64,000 nucleotides of DNA from Arthrobacter sp. U41 (lineage in GTDB: Bacteria; Actinomycetota; Actinomycetes; Actinomycetales; Micrococcaceae): contig NZ_VEGI01000002.1 of the NCBI RefSeq assembly GCF_007679325.1, positions 476,296-540,295 on the forward strand, written 5' to 3'. Below, piece after piece: positions 51,818-59,125 of this stretch (its first letter is position 1; the number at the start of each line of letters is the position of its first letter). A program made the position numbers and the translations under genes. Below the pieces are notes generated by a model. It was not told the DNA's origin, searched no databases, and was given only the letters and a program-made list of their open reading frames with translations.

Positions 51818-52909
51818 ATGCCTCTCCCGACCCTGAGCCGCGCTCTGCCCCGACGCCGCTTCCTTCGCGCCACCGGACAGGCAACCGCCGTCCTGGCCGC
51901 CGTCGCCCTCTCGCTGGCCGCCTGCTCCACCGGTCCGGCCAGCTCCACCGCGGCAGAGTCCCCCAGCCAGTCGGCCAGCTCCGCGTTCCCGGTCACCCTC
52001 AAGCACGCGTTTGGCGAGACAACCATCAAGGAACAGCCGCAGCGGGTGGTCACCGTTTCCTGGGTCAATGACGATGTGGCGATTGCCCTGGGTGTGGTTC
52101 CGGTAGGTGTCCCGAAGAACGAATGGGGCGGCAACGACAAGGGATCCACCCCGTGGAAGGACGCAGCCCTGGAGAAGCTCGGTGCCGGCTTCGGTTCCGA
52201 CAAGGCCCCGGCCCAGTTCTCCGAGGCCGACGGTGTCAACTTCACCGAAATCGCCAAGCTCAACCCGGACGTCATCCTGGGCGCCTACTCCGGCCTCACG
52301 GCGGAGGACTACAAGAAGCTCAGCGAAATCGCCCCCGTGGTGGCCCACCCCGAGGTGGCCTACGGGACGTCCTGGCAGGACTCCACCACCATCATCGGCA
52401 AGGCCCTCGGCAAGGAAACCGAAGCCGCCAAACTGGTCGCCGACACCGAGGCCACCATCCAGGACAAGGCCTCCAAGTACCCGCAGCTGGCCGGCAAGAC
52501 CTTCATCTACGGCAACCTGGACCCCGCGGCCACCGAGAAAATCGGCCTCTACACCGCCAATGACAACCGTCCCCGGTTCCTCAACTCCATCGGCATGAAG
52601 CAGGCCTCCGTCGTGGACGAAAACTCCAAGGGATCCAAGGAGTTTTACATCCCCTGGTCCGCCGAAAAGGCCAACGAGCTCGAATCGGACATCTTCGTGA
52701 CCTGGGTCGCCGACGACGCCGCAGCCAAGGCCGTCCAGGCCGACCCGCTCATGGCGCAGATCCCGGCCGTCAAGACCGGCACACTCGTGACGGACTCGGA
52801 CAACACCCTCACGCTGTCCATCTCCGCGTCCTCACCGCTGAGCCTGCCGTGGTCCCTGGACACCTTCCTGCCGCAGCTCGCCGGGGCAGCCGACAGAGTA
52901 GCAAAGTAG
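51818..52909 (+). CDS. Iron-siderophore ABC transporter substrate-binding protein
   Basis: A 363-residue FecB/FepB-type lipoprotein. The signal region has a Tat-like RRRFLR at 12-17 and lipobox LSLAAC with Cys36, so it is probably a Tat-exported lipoprotein. The ligand-binding part (ITKxQPQRVVTVSWVNDDVA-like, and NPDVILGAYSGLTAEDYKKL) is typical of the Fe3+-siderophore family with two alpha/beta lobes. It captures ferric siderophore at the membrane surface. It is the first gene of the operon below an IdeR box; TAAGGAATCCC precedes the ATG. Confidence 0.93.
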   Translation: MPLPTLSRALPRRRFLRATGQATAVLAAVALSLAACSTGPASSTAAESPSQSASSAFPVTLKHAFGETTIKEQPQRVVTVSWVNDDVAIALGVVPVGVPKNEWGGNDKGSTPWKDAALEKLGAGFGSDKAPAQFSEADGVNFTEIAKLNPDVILGAYSGLTAEDYKKLSEIAPVVAHPEVAYGTSWQDSTTIIGKALGKETEAAKLVADTEATIQDKASKYPQLAGKTFIYGNLDPAATEKIGLYTANDNRPRFLNSIGMKQASVVDENSKGSKEFYIPWSAEKANELESDIFVTWVADDAAAKAVQADPLMAQIPAVKTGTLVTDSDNTLTLSISASSPLSLPWSLDTFLPQLAGAADRVAK

Positions 52910-52919
52910 CCACCACCCC

Positions 52920-53993
52920 ATGAGCCCACTTACGACGACGGCGGCCCCCGCAGCCGCCAGACCTGCACCGGAGACCCACATCGCGGGTGTCTTCCCCGCC
53001 CGGGGTCCCCGTGCCGTCTGGCTGCTGGGCGCCGTCGTCGTACTTGCGCTCGTGACCGCGGCGTCGCTCGCCATCGGGGCCCGGGGACTGTCCCTGGAAA
53101 CCGTCTGGCAGGCGCTGACGCAGTTCGATCCCGCCAACGGTGACCACGCCGTGGTCCACGCCCGCATCCCGCGTACCGTCCTGGGCCTGCTCGCCGGCGG
53201 CGCCCTGGGGCTCGCCGGCGCGGCCATGCAGGGCGTAGCCCGCAATCCCCTCGCCGACCCGGGCATCATCGGCATCAACGCCGGTGCCGCGCTGGCAGTC
53301 GTCACCGGAATCTACGTCTTCGGTGTGGCCTCGCTGAGCGGCTACATCTGGTTCGCGTTCCTCGGCGCCGCGGCCGCCGCCGTGCTGGTCTACCTGGTTG
53401 CGTCGCTCGGCAGGGACGGTGCGACGCCGGTGAAGCTCGCCCTCGCGGGCGCGGCCCTCAGCGCGGGGCTCTTTTCCCTCATGAACGTCATTCTGGTGTC
53501 CAGCCGGGACACCCTGGACCGCTTCCGGTTCTGGCAGGTCGGCGGCATCGCCGGCCGCGATTGGTCCGTGATCCTCCCGGCCCTGCCGTTCCTCCTGCTG
53601 GGAGCCGCGATTGTGCTCGCCACGGGCCGGATCCTCAACAACCTCGCCCTCGGCGACGACATTGCGCGGGGGCTGGGCCAGCGGGTGGGCCTGGTCCGCG
53701 GCGGTACTGCCCTCGGCATCGTCCTGCTTTGCGGATCAGCCACGGCCCTCGCCGGCCCGATCGGCTTTGTGGGCCTCATCATTCCGCACGCCGTCCGCTT
53801 CCTCACCGGCCCCGACTACCGCTGGATCCTGCCCTTCTCGCTGATCCTCGCGCCGGTCCTGCTGCTGGCCGCCGACGTGGCCGGCCGCGTCATCCTGCTC
53901 CCGGGCGAAGTTCCCGCCGGGATCATGACCGCGCTCATCGGCGCCCCGGTGTTCGTCTGGCTGGTCCGGCGCGGCAAGGGGGCCGGGCTATGA
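52920..53993 (+). CDS. FecCD-family iron ABC permease (first)
   Basis: A 357-residue permease with about nine to ten helices in the BtuC/FecCD fold. Family motifs include RIPRTVLGLLAGGALGLAGAAM, QGVARNPLADPGIIGINAGA and LAGPIGFVGLIIPHAVRFLTGPD near the C-terminus. It pairs with the next permease to form the siderophore channel. It starts 10 bases after the substrate-binding protein gene and its TGA overlaps the next ATG. Confidence 0.94.
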   Translation: MSPLTTTAAPAAARPAPETHIAGVFPARGPRAVWLLGAVVVLALVTAASLAIGARGLSLETVWQALTQFDPANGDHAVVHARIPRTVLGLLAGGALGLAGAAMQGVARNPLADPGIIGINAGAALAVVTGIYVFGVASLSGYIWFAFLGAAAAAVLVYLVASLGRDGATPVKLALAGAALSAGLFSLMNVILVSSRDTLDRFRFWQVGGIAGRDWSVILPALPFLLLGAAIVLATGRILNNLALGDDIARGLGQRVGLVRGGTALGIVLLCGSATALAGPIGFVGLIIPHAVRFLTGPDYRWILPFSLILAPVLLLAADVAGRVILLPGEVPAGIMTALIGAPVFVWLVRRGKGAGL

Positions 53994-55096
53994 CACTCGC
54001 CGACACCAAAACCCCCGTTGACCTATCACTTACCGTGGCCAAAACCGCGGCTGAGCGACCAAAACTGATAGGGCAACACTGGCGGACGGGCGCGCTGGCG
54101 CTTGCCGTCGTGGCGCTCTTCGCCGCCAGTGTGCTCCTGGGCAGCTACACCGTCACCATCCCCGACTTCTTCCGGATCCTGGGCGCCCACCTCACCGGCG
54201 GCGAGAAGATCCCCGGCGCCAGCTTCATCGTGATGGAGCACAAGCTGCCGCGCGCCGTCGTGGGAACGCTGATCGGCGCCGCGTTCGGGCTGTCCGGCGC
54301 GCTGTTCCAGACCATGCTCCGCAACCCCCTCGCCAGCCCGGACGTGATCGGCATCAGCTACGGGGCCAGCGCGGCGGCGGTGACGGCGATCGTCGTCTTC
54401 GGCGCCACCGGTGCCGCGGTCTCGGGCGCCGCCTTCGCGGGCGCGCTGGGCGTGGCCACCCTCATCTACGCCATCTCCCGCAGCGGATCCCTCGGGTCCG
54501 GCGGACAACGGGGCGATGCCGCCGGCAGCCGGCTGATCCTGGCCGGCGTGGGCATCGCCGCGGCCCTCCATGCCGTGGTCAGCTTCCTGCTGACCAGAAC
54601 GGATATCCGCACCGCCGCCGACGTCCTGGTCTGGCTCAACGGCTCGCTCAACTCCGCGAACTGGGACCGGGCCGGGGTTCTGGGCCTCGCACTGCTGGTG
54701 CTGATCCCCGCCGTCGCGCTTCTCGCCGGACCGCTGCGCATCCTCGAACTGGGCGACGACACCGCCGCGGGCCTTGGCGTCAGGGTGGGGGCGGCCCGGC
54801 TGGCGATCGTCATCACCGCCGTCGGCCTCGCGGCGGCGGCGACGGCGGCAGCCGGGCCCGTGGCATTCGTCGCCTTCCTCGCCGGGCCGATCGCGCGCCG
54901 CTTCGTCGGCAAGGCCAGCCTGCCGGCGTCGGCCCTGACGGGCGTGCTGATCGTCCTGGGCGCCGACTACGTCGCGGCCAATATCGCACCGCTGGTGCTG
55001 GACGGAACGGTGCTTCCAGTCGGAGTCATCACGGGCGCCCTCGGTGCGCCGTTCCTGCTTTGGCTGCTCGTCACTTCCAATCGAAAGGACGCCTGA
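53990..55096 (+). CDS. FecCD-family iron ABC permease (second)
   Basis: A 368-residue permease, partner of the preceding one. The signatures MEHKLPRAVVGTLIGAAFGLSG, FQTMLRNPLASPDVIGISYG and AGPVAFVAFLAGPIARRF mark the FecD side. The N-terminal 35 residues are hydrophilic. ATG 53990 overlaps the stop of the first permease (ATGA). It is followed two bases after its stop by the ATPase gene. Confidence 0.94.
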   Translation: MTLADTKTPVDLSLTVAKTAAERPKLIGQHWRTGALALAVVALFAASVLLGSYTVTIPDFFRILGAHLTGGEKIPGASFIVMEHKLPRAVVGTLIGAAFGLSGALFQTMLRNPLASPDVIGISYGASAAAVTAIVVFGATGAAVSGAAFAGALGVATLIYAISRSGSLGSGGQRGDAAGSRLILAGVGIAAALHAVVSFLLTRTDIRTAADVLVWLNGSLNSANWDRAGVLGLALLVLIPAVALLAGPLRILELGDDTAAGLGVRVGAARLAIVITAVGLAAAATAAAGPVAFVAFLAGPIARRFVGKASLPASALTGVLIVLGADYVAANIAPLVLDGTVLPVGVITGALGAPFLLWLLVTSNRKDA

Positions 55097-55097
55097 G

Positions 55098-55934
55098 ATG
55101 GCAACCCTTCAGACCTCCGGCCTGAAGCTGAAATACGATCAGCGGGTGGTGATCGAGGACCTCAGCGCGGACATCCCCGAGGGCAAGGTGACCATGATTG
55201 TCGGCGCCAACGCCTGCGGCAAATCCACCCTGCTCCGGGGCCTGGCCCGGCTGCTCAAGCCCGCGGCCGGCATCGTCACCCTGGACGGGAGGGACATCCA
55301 CAGCCGTCCGGCCCGCGAGGTGGCCCGCACCCTGGGACTGCTCCCGCAACATCCCACGGCGCCGGACGGCATCACCGTCCGGGACCTCGTGGGCCGCGGC
55401 CGCTACCCGCACCAGGGATTCTTCCGGTCCCGGCCGGCCGGCGGCTCGAAGGAGGACGAGCGTGCCGTGCAGCAGGCCATGGCCGCCACCGACACGCTGG
55501 AACTCGCCGGGCGGAACGTGGACGAACTCTCCGGCGGGCAGCGGCAGCGGGTGTGGATCGCGATGGCTTTGGCCCAGGAAACCGGCGTGCTGTTGCTGGA
55601 TGAACCCACCACGTACCTGGACCTCACCCATCAGGTGGAAGTCCTGGACCTCATCACGGACCTCAACCGGCAGCGCGGCACCACCGTGGCGATCGTGCTG
55701 CACGACCTCAACCTCGCCGCGAGGTACGCGGACCACATCATCGCCATGAAGGGCGGACACATCGTGGCCGAGGGAAGCTCCCGGACCGTGGTCACCGAGG
55801 AACTGGTCCGCGACGTGTTCGGCCTGGAGTCCCGGGTGCTCCCCGACCCGGTGTCCGGCGCACCCCTGATCATCCCGCTGGGCCGCCACCACGCCGAATC
55901 CCCACAAACCACAACCCTGGAGCTGGTCCCATGA
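55098..55934 (+). CDS. Iron-siderophore ABC transporter ATP-binding protein
   Basis: A 278-residue FecE-type ATPase. Walker A is VGANACGKSTLLR (ANACGKS, Cys replacing the more common Gly), Q-loop LLPQHPTAPDGI, signature ELSGGQRQRVW, Walker B VLLLDEPTTYLD and switch His in IVLHDLNLAA. It energises the two permeases. ATG 55098 has GAAAGGAC upstream. The stop overlaps the siderophore-interacting protein gene (ATGA). Confidence 0.95.
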   Translation: MATLQTSGLKLKYDQRVVIEDLSADIPEGKVTMIVGANACGKSTLLRGLARLLKPAAGIVTLDGRDIHSRPAREVARTLGLLPQHPTAPDGITVRDLVGRGRYPHQGFFRSRPAGGSKEDERAVQQAMAATDTLELAGRNVDELSGGQRQRVWIAMALAQETGVLLLDEPTTYLDLTHQVEVLDLITDLNRQRGTTVAIVLHDLNLAARYADHIIAMKGGHIVAEGSSRTVVTEELVRDVFGLESRVLPDPVSGAPLIIPLGRHHAESPQTTTLELVP

Positions 55935-57010
55935 TTGCCAAAGAACCCATCACGGAACGCGCCCCGGCGGCTCTCCGGACCCCGCTCGCCACCGAGCCCA
56001 TGACCCTGGCGTTCGAAGTCCAGGTCACGGCCGTGCAGCAGCTCGGCCCCAACTTCCGGCGCGTCACGCTGGGCGGCTATTCGCTGCGGAACTTCGGCGT
56101 CCACGGCAACACCCTGGACCTGCGCATCAAACTTATGATCCCCTCGCTGGCCCCGGACGGCACCGCGCTGCCGTTGCCGGAGTTCCGGATGGAGGAGACC
56201 GGCTGGTACCGCGAGTGGCTCGCCATGGATCCGCAGACCCGCGGCTCCATGCGCACCTACACCGTGCGCCAGGAACGCCTCGACGCCGTCTACCCGGAAC
56301 TCGACGTCGACTTCGTTTTGCACTTTGACGACGCCGGTCACGGCGGGCCGGCAGCCAACTGGGCCCTCAACGCCAAACCGGGGGACACCCTGACCCTGAT
56401 CGGACCCAATAACCGGGCCGCGCATTGCGTCACGGCCGGAACCTACTCCGGGATCGAATGGCGTCCAGGGCTCGCCCAGCGGGTCCTGCTGGCCGGAGAT
56501 GAGACGGCCGTCCCCGCCATCAGCGCCATTCTCGAGAGCCTGCCGTCGTACGTCAGCGGCCACGCCATCCTGGAGGTCCCGGAAGCCGGAGACTTCCAGA
56601 GCATCACAACGGCCGCCGACGTCGAGATCACCTGGCTGGCGCGCGGCGCGGCGATCGGCCGGTCGCGTCCGCACGGCGAACTGCTGCAGGAGGCGGTCCG
56701 CGCCGCCGTCACGCTCCCCGGCTGGGTGGGGCTCCGCGCCGCCCCTGAGCCGGCAGCCGGCCCCGAACCCGAGGACGTCAACGTGGACCAAGACATCCTG
56801 TGGGAGACCCCCGCCCGGATGGATGCAGCGGCCATCAGTGCCAGCAGGAATCCGGACAAGCCTGCCGGGGCCATGCCGTTCTACGCCTGGATCGCCGGCG
56901 AGGCGGGGGTCGTCAAGGAGATGCGCCGGTACCTTGTGCGGGACGTGGGGATCGACCGGAAGCAGGTGGCGTTCATGGGGTACTGGCGGCAGGGGAAAGC
57001 CGAGCTGTAG
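55931..57010 (+). CDS. Siderophore-interacting protein (FAD-dependent ferric reductase)
   Basis: A 359-residue SIP/ViuB-family reductase, releasing iron from imported siderophores in the cytosol. The FAD-binding barrel includes RRVTLGGYSLRNFG and RTYTVRQ; the C-terminal NAD(P)H part has LLAGDETAVPAISAIL and the family ending YRxAxGRR-like YLVRDVGIDRKQVAFMGYW. A central insertion of about 40 residues (Pro/Glu-rich near residue 275) is seen. It overlaps the ATPase gene and completes the iron operon. Confidence 0.93.
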   Translation: MIAKEPITERAPAALRTPLATEPMTLAFEVQVTAVQQLGPNFRRVTLGGYSLRNFGVHGNTLDLRIKLMIPSLAPDGTALPLPEFRMEETGWYREWLAMDPQTRGSMRTYTVRQERLDAVYPELDVDFVLHFDDAGHGGPAANWALNAKPGDTLTLIGPNNRAAHCVTAGTYSGIEWRPGLAQRVLLAGDETAVPAISAILESLPSYVSGHAILEVPEAGDFQSITTAADVEITWLARGAAIGRSRPHGELLQEAVRAAVTLPGWVGLRAAPEPAAGPEPEDVNVDQDILWETPARMDAAAISASRNPDKPAGAMPFYAWIAGEAGVVKEMRRYLVRDVGIDRKQVAFMGYWRQGKAEL

Positions 57011-57339
57011 GCGACGCTCCCGTTGTTCCTGCCGGGCTTGCGGCCGCAGCCGCTGCTTTGCCGTCGCTTAGACACCTCCCTCCGCCTCCTTCGGCCGCTG
57101 GCGGCCTCTTTCGGCTCTGGTCGGCGATGCGCTCCTTTGCAGAGCACCGGCAGCGGCCTTGCGGTCTTCTCGCCTTTGGTGCGATGCCAGCACCTGCACC
57201 TGCACCGGCAGCGGCCTTGTGGTCTTCTCGCCTTTGGTGCGCTGGCGGGCCCTTATGTCGGCGTCGGCCTGTCTTCTGCTCACCTGACGTGCCCCGCTTG
57301 TTAACCCCGACGTCGTCCGGGCTGGCTAGCGTGGGCGGC
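57011..57339. other. Intergenic region with a 58-bp period duplication
   Basis: No gene is supported. The stretch contains the two 40-bp copies at 57144-57183 and 57202-57241 and a CT-rich, GC-rich low-complexity part. A TAGCGT hexamer seven bases before the ATG at 57340 may be the -10 of the next gene. No terminator for the iron operon stands out. Confidence 0.45.
57144..57241. repeat. Direct repeat of 40 bp, one mismatch, period 58
   Basis: Copies at 57144-57183 and 57202-57241 begin GCACCGGCAGCGGCCTTG and end TCTCGCCTTTGGTGCG. They differ at one base (C/T at the eighteenth position or next to it). The 18-bp spacer holds two small CACCTG words. Confidence 0.8.
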
Positions 57340-58170
57340 ATGGCTGAGGACCTTCTTGCCCCGGGCGCTCATGGGCGGCGCATTTACGTGGCCTTGGGGG
57401 ATTCCTTCACTGAAGGGGTGGGGGACTACAGCGCCCGGCTGCCCAACGGGGTGCGCGGCTGGGCGGACCGGGTGGCGGAGCAGCTGGCCAAAGCGGACCC
57501 GGGGTGGGAATACGCCAACCTCGCCATCCGGAGCAAGAGGCTGCGGCACATCATCGCCGAACAGCTGGAACCCGCGCTGGCCATGGAGCCAACCCTGGTC
57601 ACCCTGTACGCGGGCGGGAACGACATCCTGGATATCGGGACCGACATCCACGCGTTGATGAAGGACTACGAGTTCCTTGTGGCCCGGCTGGCCGCCACCG
57701 GGGCCACCTTGGTGCTCTTCACCGGTTTCGACGTCCGGGTCTCGGCACTGCTGGAACCGCTCAAGAGGCGGAACGCCTATTACAACCAGCGGGTGCGCGA
57801 GGTGGCGGCGAGGTACGAGGCTGTGCTGGTGGACTACTGGTGCTTCGACGCGTTCTACGATCCGCGGATGTGGGATTCGGACCGTCTGCACATGTCCAAG
57901 GCGGGGCACAAGTATCTCGCCGGTCAGGTCCTGGACCAGCTGGGGGTGCCGCACAAGATCAAACCGAAGGAGTGGGATCCGCCGTCGAAGAGCGGACTCA
58001 GGGACTGGGAACGCCGGCAGCGCCGCTGGGTCCACGACTGGGTCCTGCCGCTCTTCGGGCGCAAGCTTCGCGGCGTCACGCTGGGAGACGAGCTCAGTCC
58101 GCGCTGGCCGGAGCCGGTGAGGGTCCCGCCGAAGGCCGGACTGAAGAAGCTGGCCGCCAAGATCCCTTAA
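57340..58170 (+). CDS. SGNH/GDSL-family hydrolase (first paralog)
   Basis: A 276-residue SGNH hydrolase without a signal peptide. The blocks are ALGDSFTEGVGD (catalytic Ser), RGWADRVAEQLA with a nearby ANLAIR, YAGGNDIL (Asn) and DRLHMSKAGH (Asp, His). It probably hydrolyses an ester. ATG 57340 may be leaderless (TAGCGT seven bases upstream). It is clearly paralogous to the protein at 61005-61766; the C-terminal part here is longer and basic. Confidence 0.92.
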   Translation: MAEDLLAPGAHGRRIYVALGDSFTEGVGDYSARLPNGVRGWADRVAEQLAKADPGWEYANLAIRSKRLRHIIAEQLEPALAMEPTLVTLYAGGNDILDIGTDIHALMKDYEFLVARLAATGATLVLFTGFDVRVSALLEPLKRRNAYYNQRVREVAARYEAVLVDYWCFDAFYDPRMWDSDRLHMSKAGHKYLAGQVLDQLGVPHKIKPKEWDPPSKSGLRDWERRQRRWVHDWVLPLFGRKLRGVTLGDELSPRWPEPVRVPPKAGLKKLAAKIP

Positions 58171-58198
58171 GGCTGAACGTCCGGAAAGGCCTGCAGGC

Positions 58199-58483
58199 TC
58201 AGCTGTCCAGCAGGTTTTCGTAACCCGGGGCCACCCGGCTCGCGTGGAACTCCTCGACGTCGAATTCGGCCACACCGTTGATATAGAACGGATCCTTGGC
58301 CAAGGAGGCATCCAAGGCCTCGCGGTCCGCGGTGGAGAGCAGCAGAGCCCCGGTACGCGGGATTTTCCGCCCCGCGACCAAGAAGATCCCCTGGTCGAAG
58401 TCCTGCAGCCACGTGACGTGGGCCGGGAGGTGGAAGTCAACGATCTCTTCGGGGACCTTGTAGGTCAGGGAGACTACATACAT
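58199..58483 (-). CDS. YciI-like protein
   Basis: A 94-residue ferredoxin-fold protein of the YciI/YCII family. The N-terminal MYVVSLTYKVP, the conserved His in FHLPAHVTWLQDF and the central ...GALLLSTADREALDAS... with DPFYINGVAEFDVEEF fit that fold. Function unknown. It is divergent from the MarR gene with 104 bases between starts, and TAGGCT lies six bases before the ATG, which implies leaderless transcription. Confidence 0.88.
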   Translation of the reverse strand: MYVVSLTYKVPEEIVDFHLPAHVTWLQDFDQGIFLVAGRKIPRTGALLLSTADREALDASLAKDPFYINGVAEFDVEEFHASRVAPGYENLLDS

Positions 58484-58489
58484 AGGGCC

Positions 58490-58495
58490 AGCCTA
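58490..58495 (-). promoter_or_regulatory. -10 hexamer TAGGCT before the YciI ATG
   Basis: On the minus strand TAGGCT is followed by six bases and the ATG at 58483. It is identical to the hexamers before gluQRS and the HD-protein gene. No clear -35. Confidence 0.45.
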
Positions 58496-58532
58496 GCGCC
58501 TGGGCGCACCACCGCGGCGGGCAATCTCCCCG

Positions 58533-58581
58533 TCACGGATTCCCGTGAAGTTGAACCGTCAAGCTTCAATGCTCCTAGACT
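58533..58581 (+). promoter_or_regulatory. MarR promoter with two inverted repeats
   Basis: TCACGG-ATTC-CCGTGA (58533-58548) and TTGAA-N9-TTCAA (58551-58569) lie between the divergent YciI and MarR starts. TTGAAC (58551-58556) and TAGACT (58576-58581) are 19 bases apart and give a leaderless start for MarR at 58588. The repeats are plausible operators for autoregulation and for control of YciI. Confidence 0.55.
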
Positions 58582-58587
58582 GTATCC

Positions 58588-59076
58588 ATGACTGAACCGC
58601 GCTGGCTGAACGCCGACGAACGCCGGGCCTGGCTGGCCCAGGTGAGCATCAACACCCTCCTGCCGGCGGCCCTGGACACGCAACTTCACCACGCGCGCAA
58701 GCTCTCCCTTTTCGACTACCACGTCCTAGCGATGCTCTCCGAGGCAGACGGCCGCTTCCTGCCGATGAGTGAACTGGCCGCGCGCACCAGCGCCTCCCTG
58801 TCCCGGCTCTCCCACGTGGTCACCAAGCTCCAGACCCGCGGCTGGGTGGAGCGCCGCCCGCACCCGGGGGATGCCAGGGTGACGACGGCGCACCTCACCG
58901 ACGCCGGGATGGAAACCATCGTGGAGCTCGCCCCCGCCCACGTTGAGGCGGTCCGGTCGCTATTCCTCGACGCCCTGAGCGAGGAGGACGTTGCCGACCT
59001 CGCCCGGATCGGCGAGAAGATCGTGGGCCGCCTGGATAAGGACCACTGGATCCTGCGGGACGGCAAGCCGGCCTAG
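58588..59076 (+). CDS. MarR-family transcriptional regulator
   Basis: A 162-residue winged-helix regulator with helices at the N-terminus (ALDTQLHHARKLSLFDYHVL), HTH MSELAARTSASLSRLSHVVT, wing RRPHPGDARVTTAHLTDAG and a C-terminal dimer helix. It likely responds to a phenolic or oxidative signal, as many MarR proteins do; the ligand is unknown. It is divergent from YciI with operator-like repeats between, and 49 bases upstream of a multi-domain glutaminase gene that it may also affect. Confidence 0.93.
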   Translation: MTEPRWLNADERRAWLAQVSINTLLPAALDTQLHHARKLSLFDYHVLAMLSEADGRFLPMSELAARTSASLSRLSHVVTKLQTRGWVERRPHPGDARVTTAHLTDAGMETIVELAPAHVEAVRSLFLDALSEEDVADLARIGEKIVGRLDKDHWILRDGKPA

Positions 59077-59125
59077 GGGCCGCCGCAGCGGCCGCCCTGC
59101 AACGTCGTCGCTTAGTGTTGGCCTT

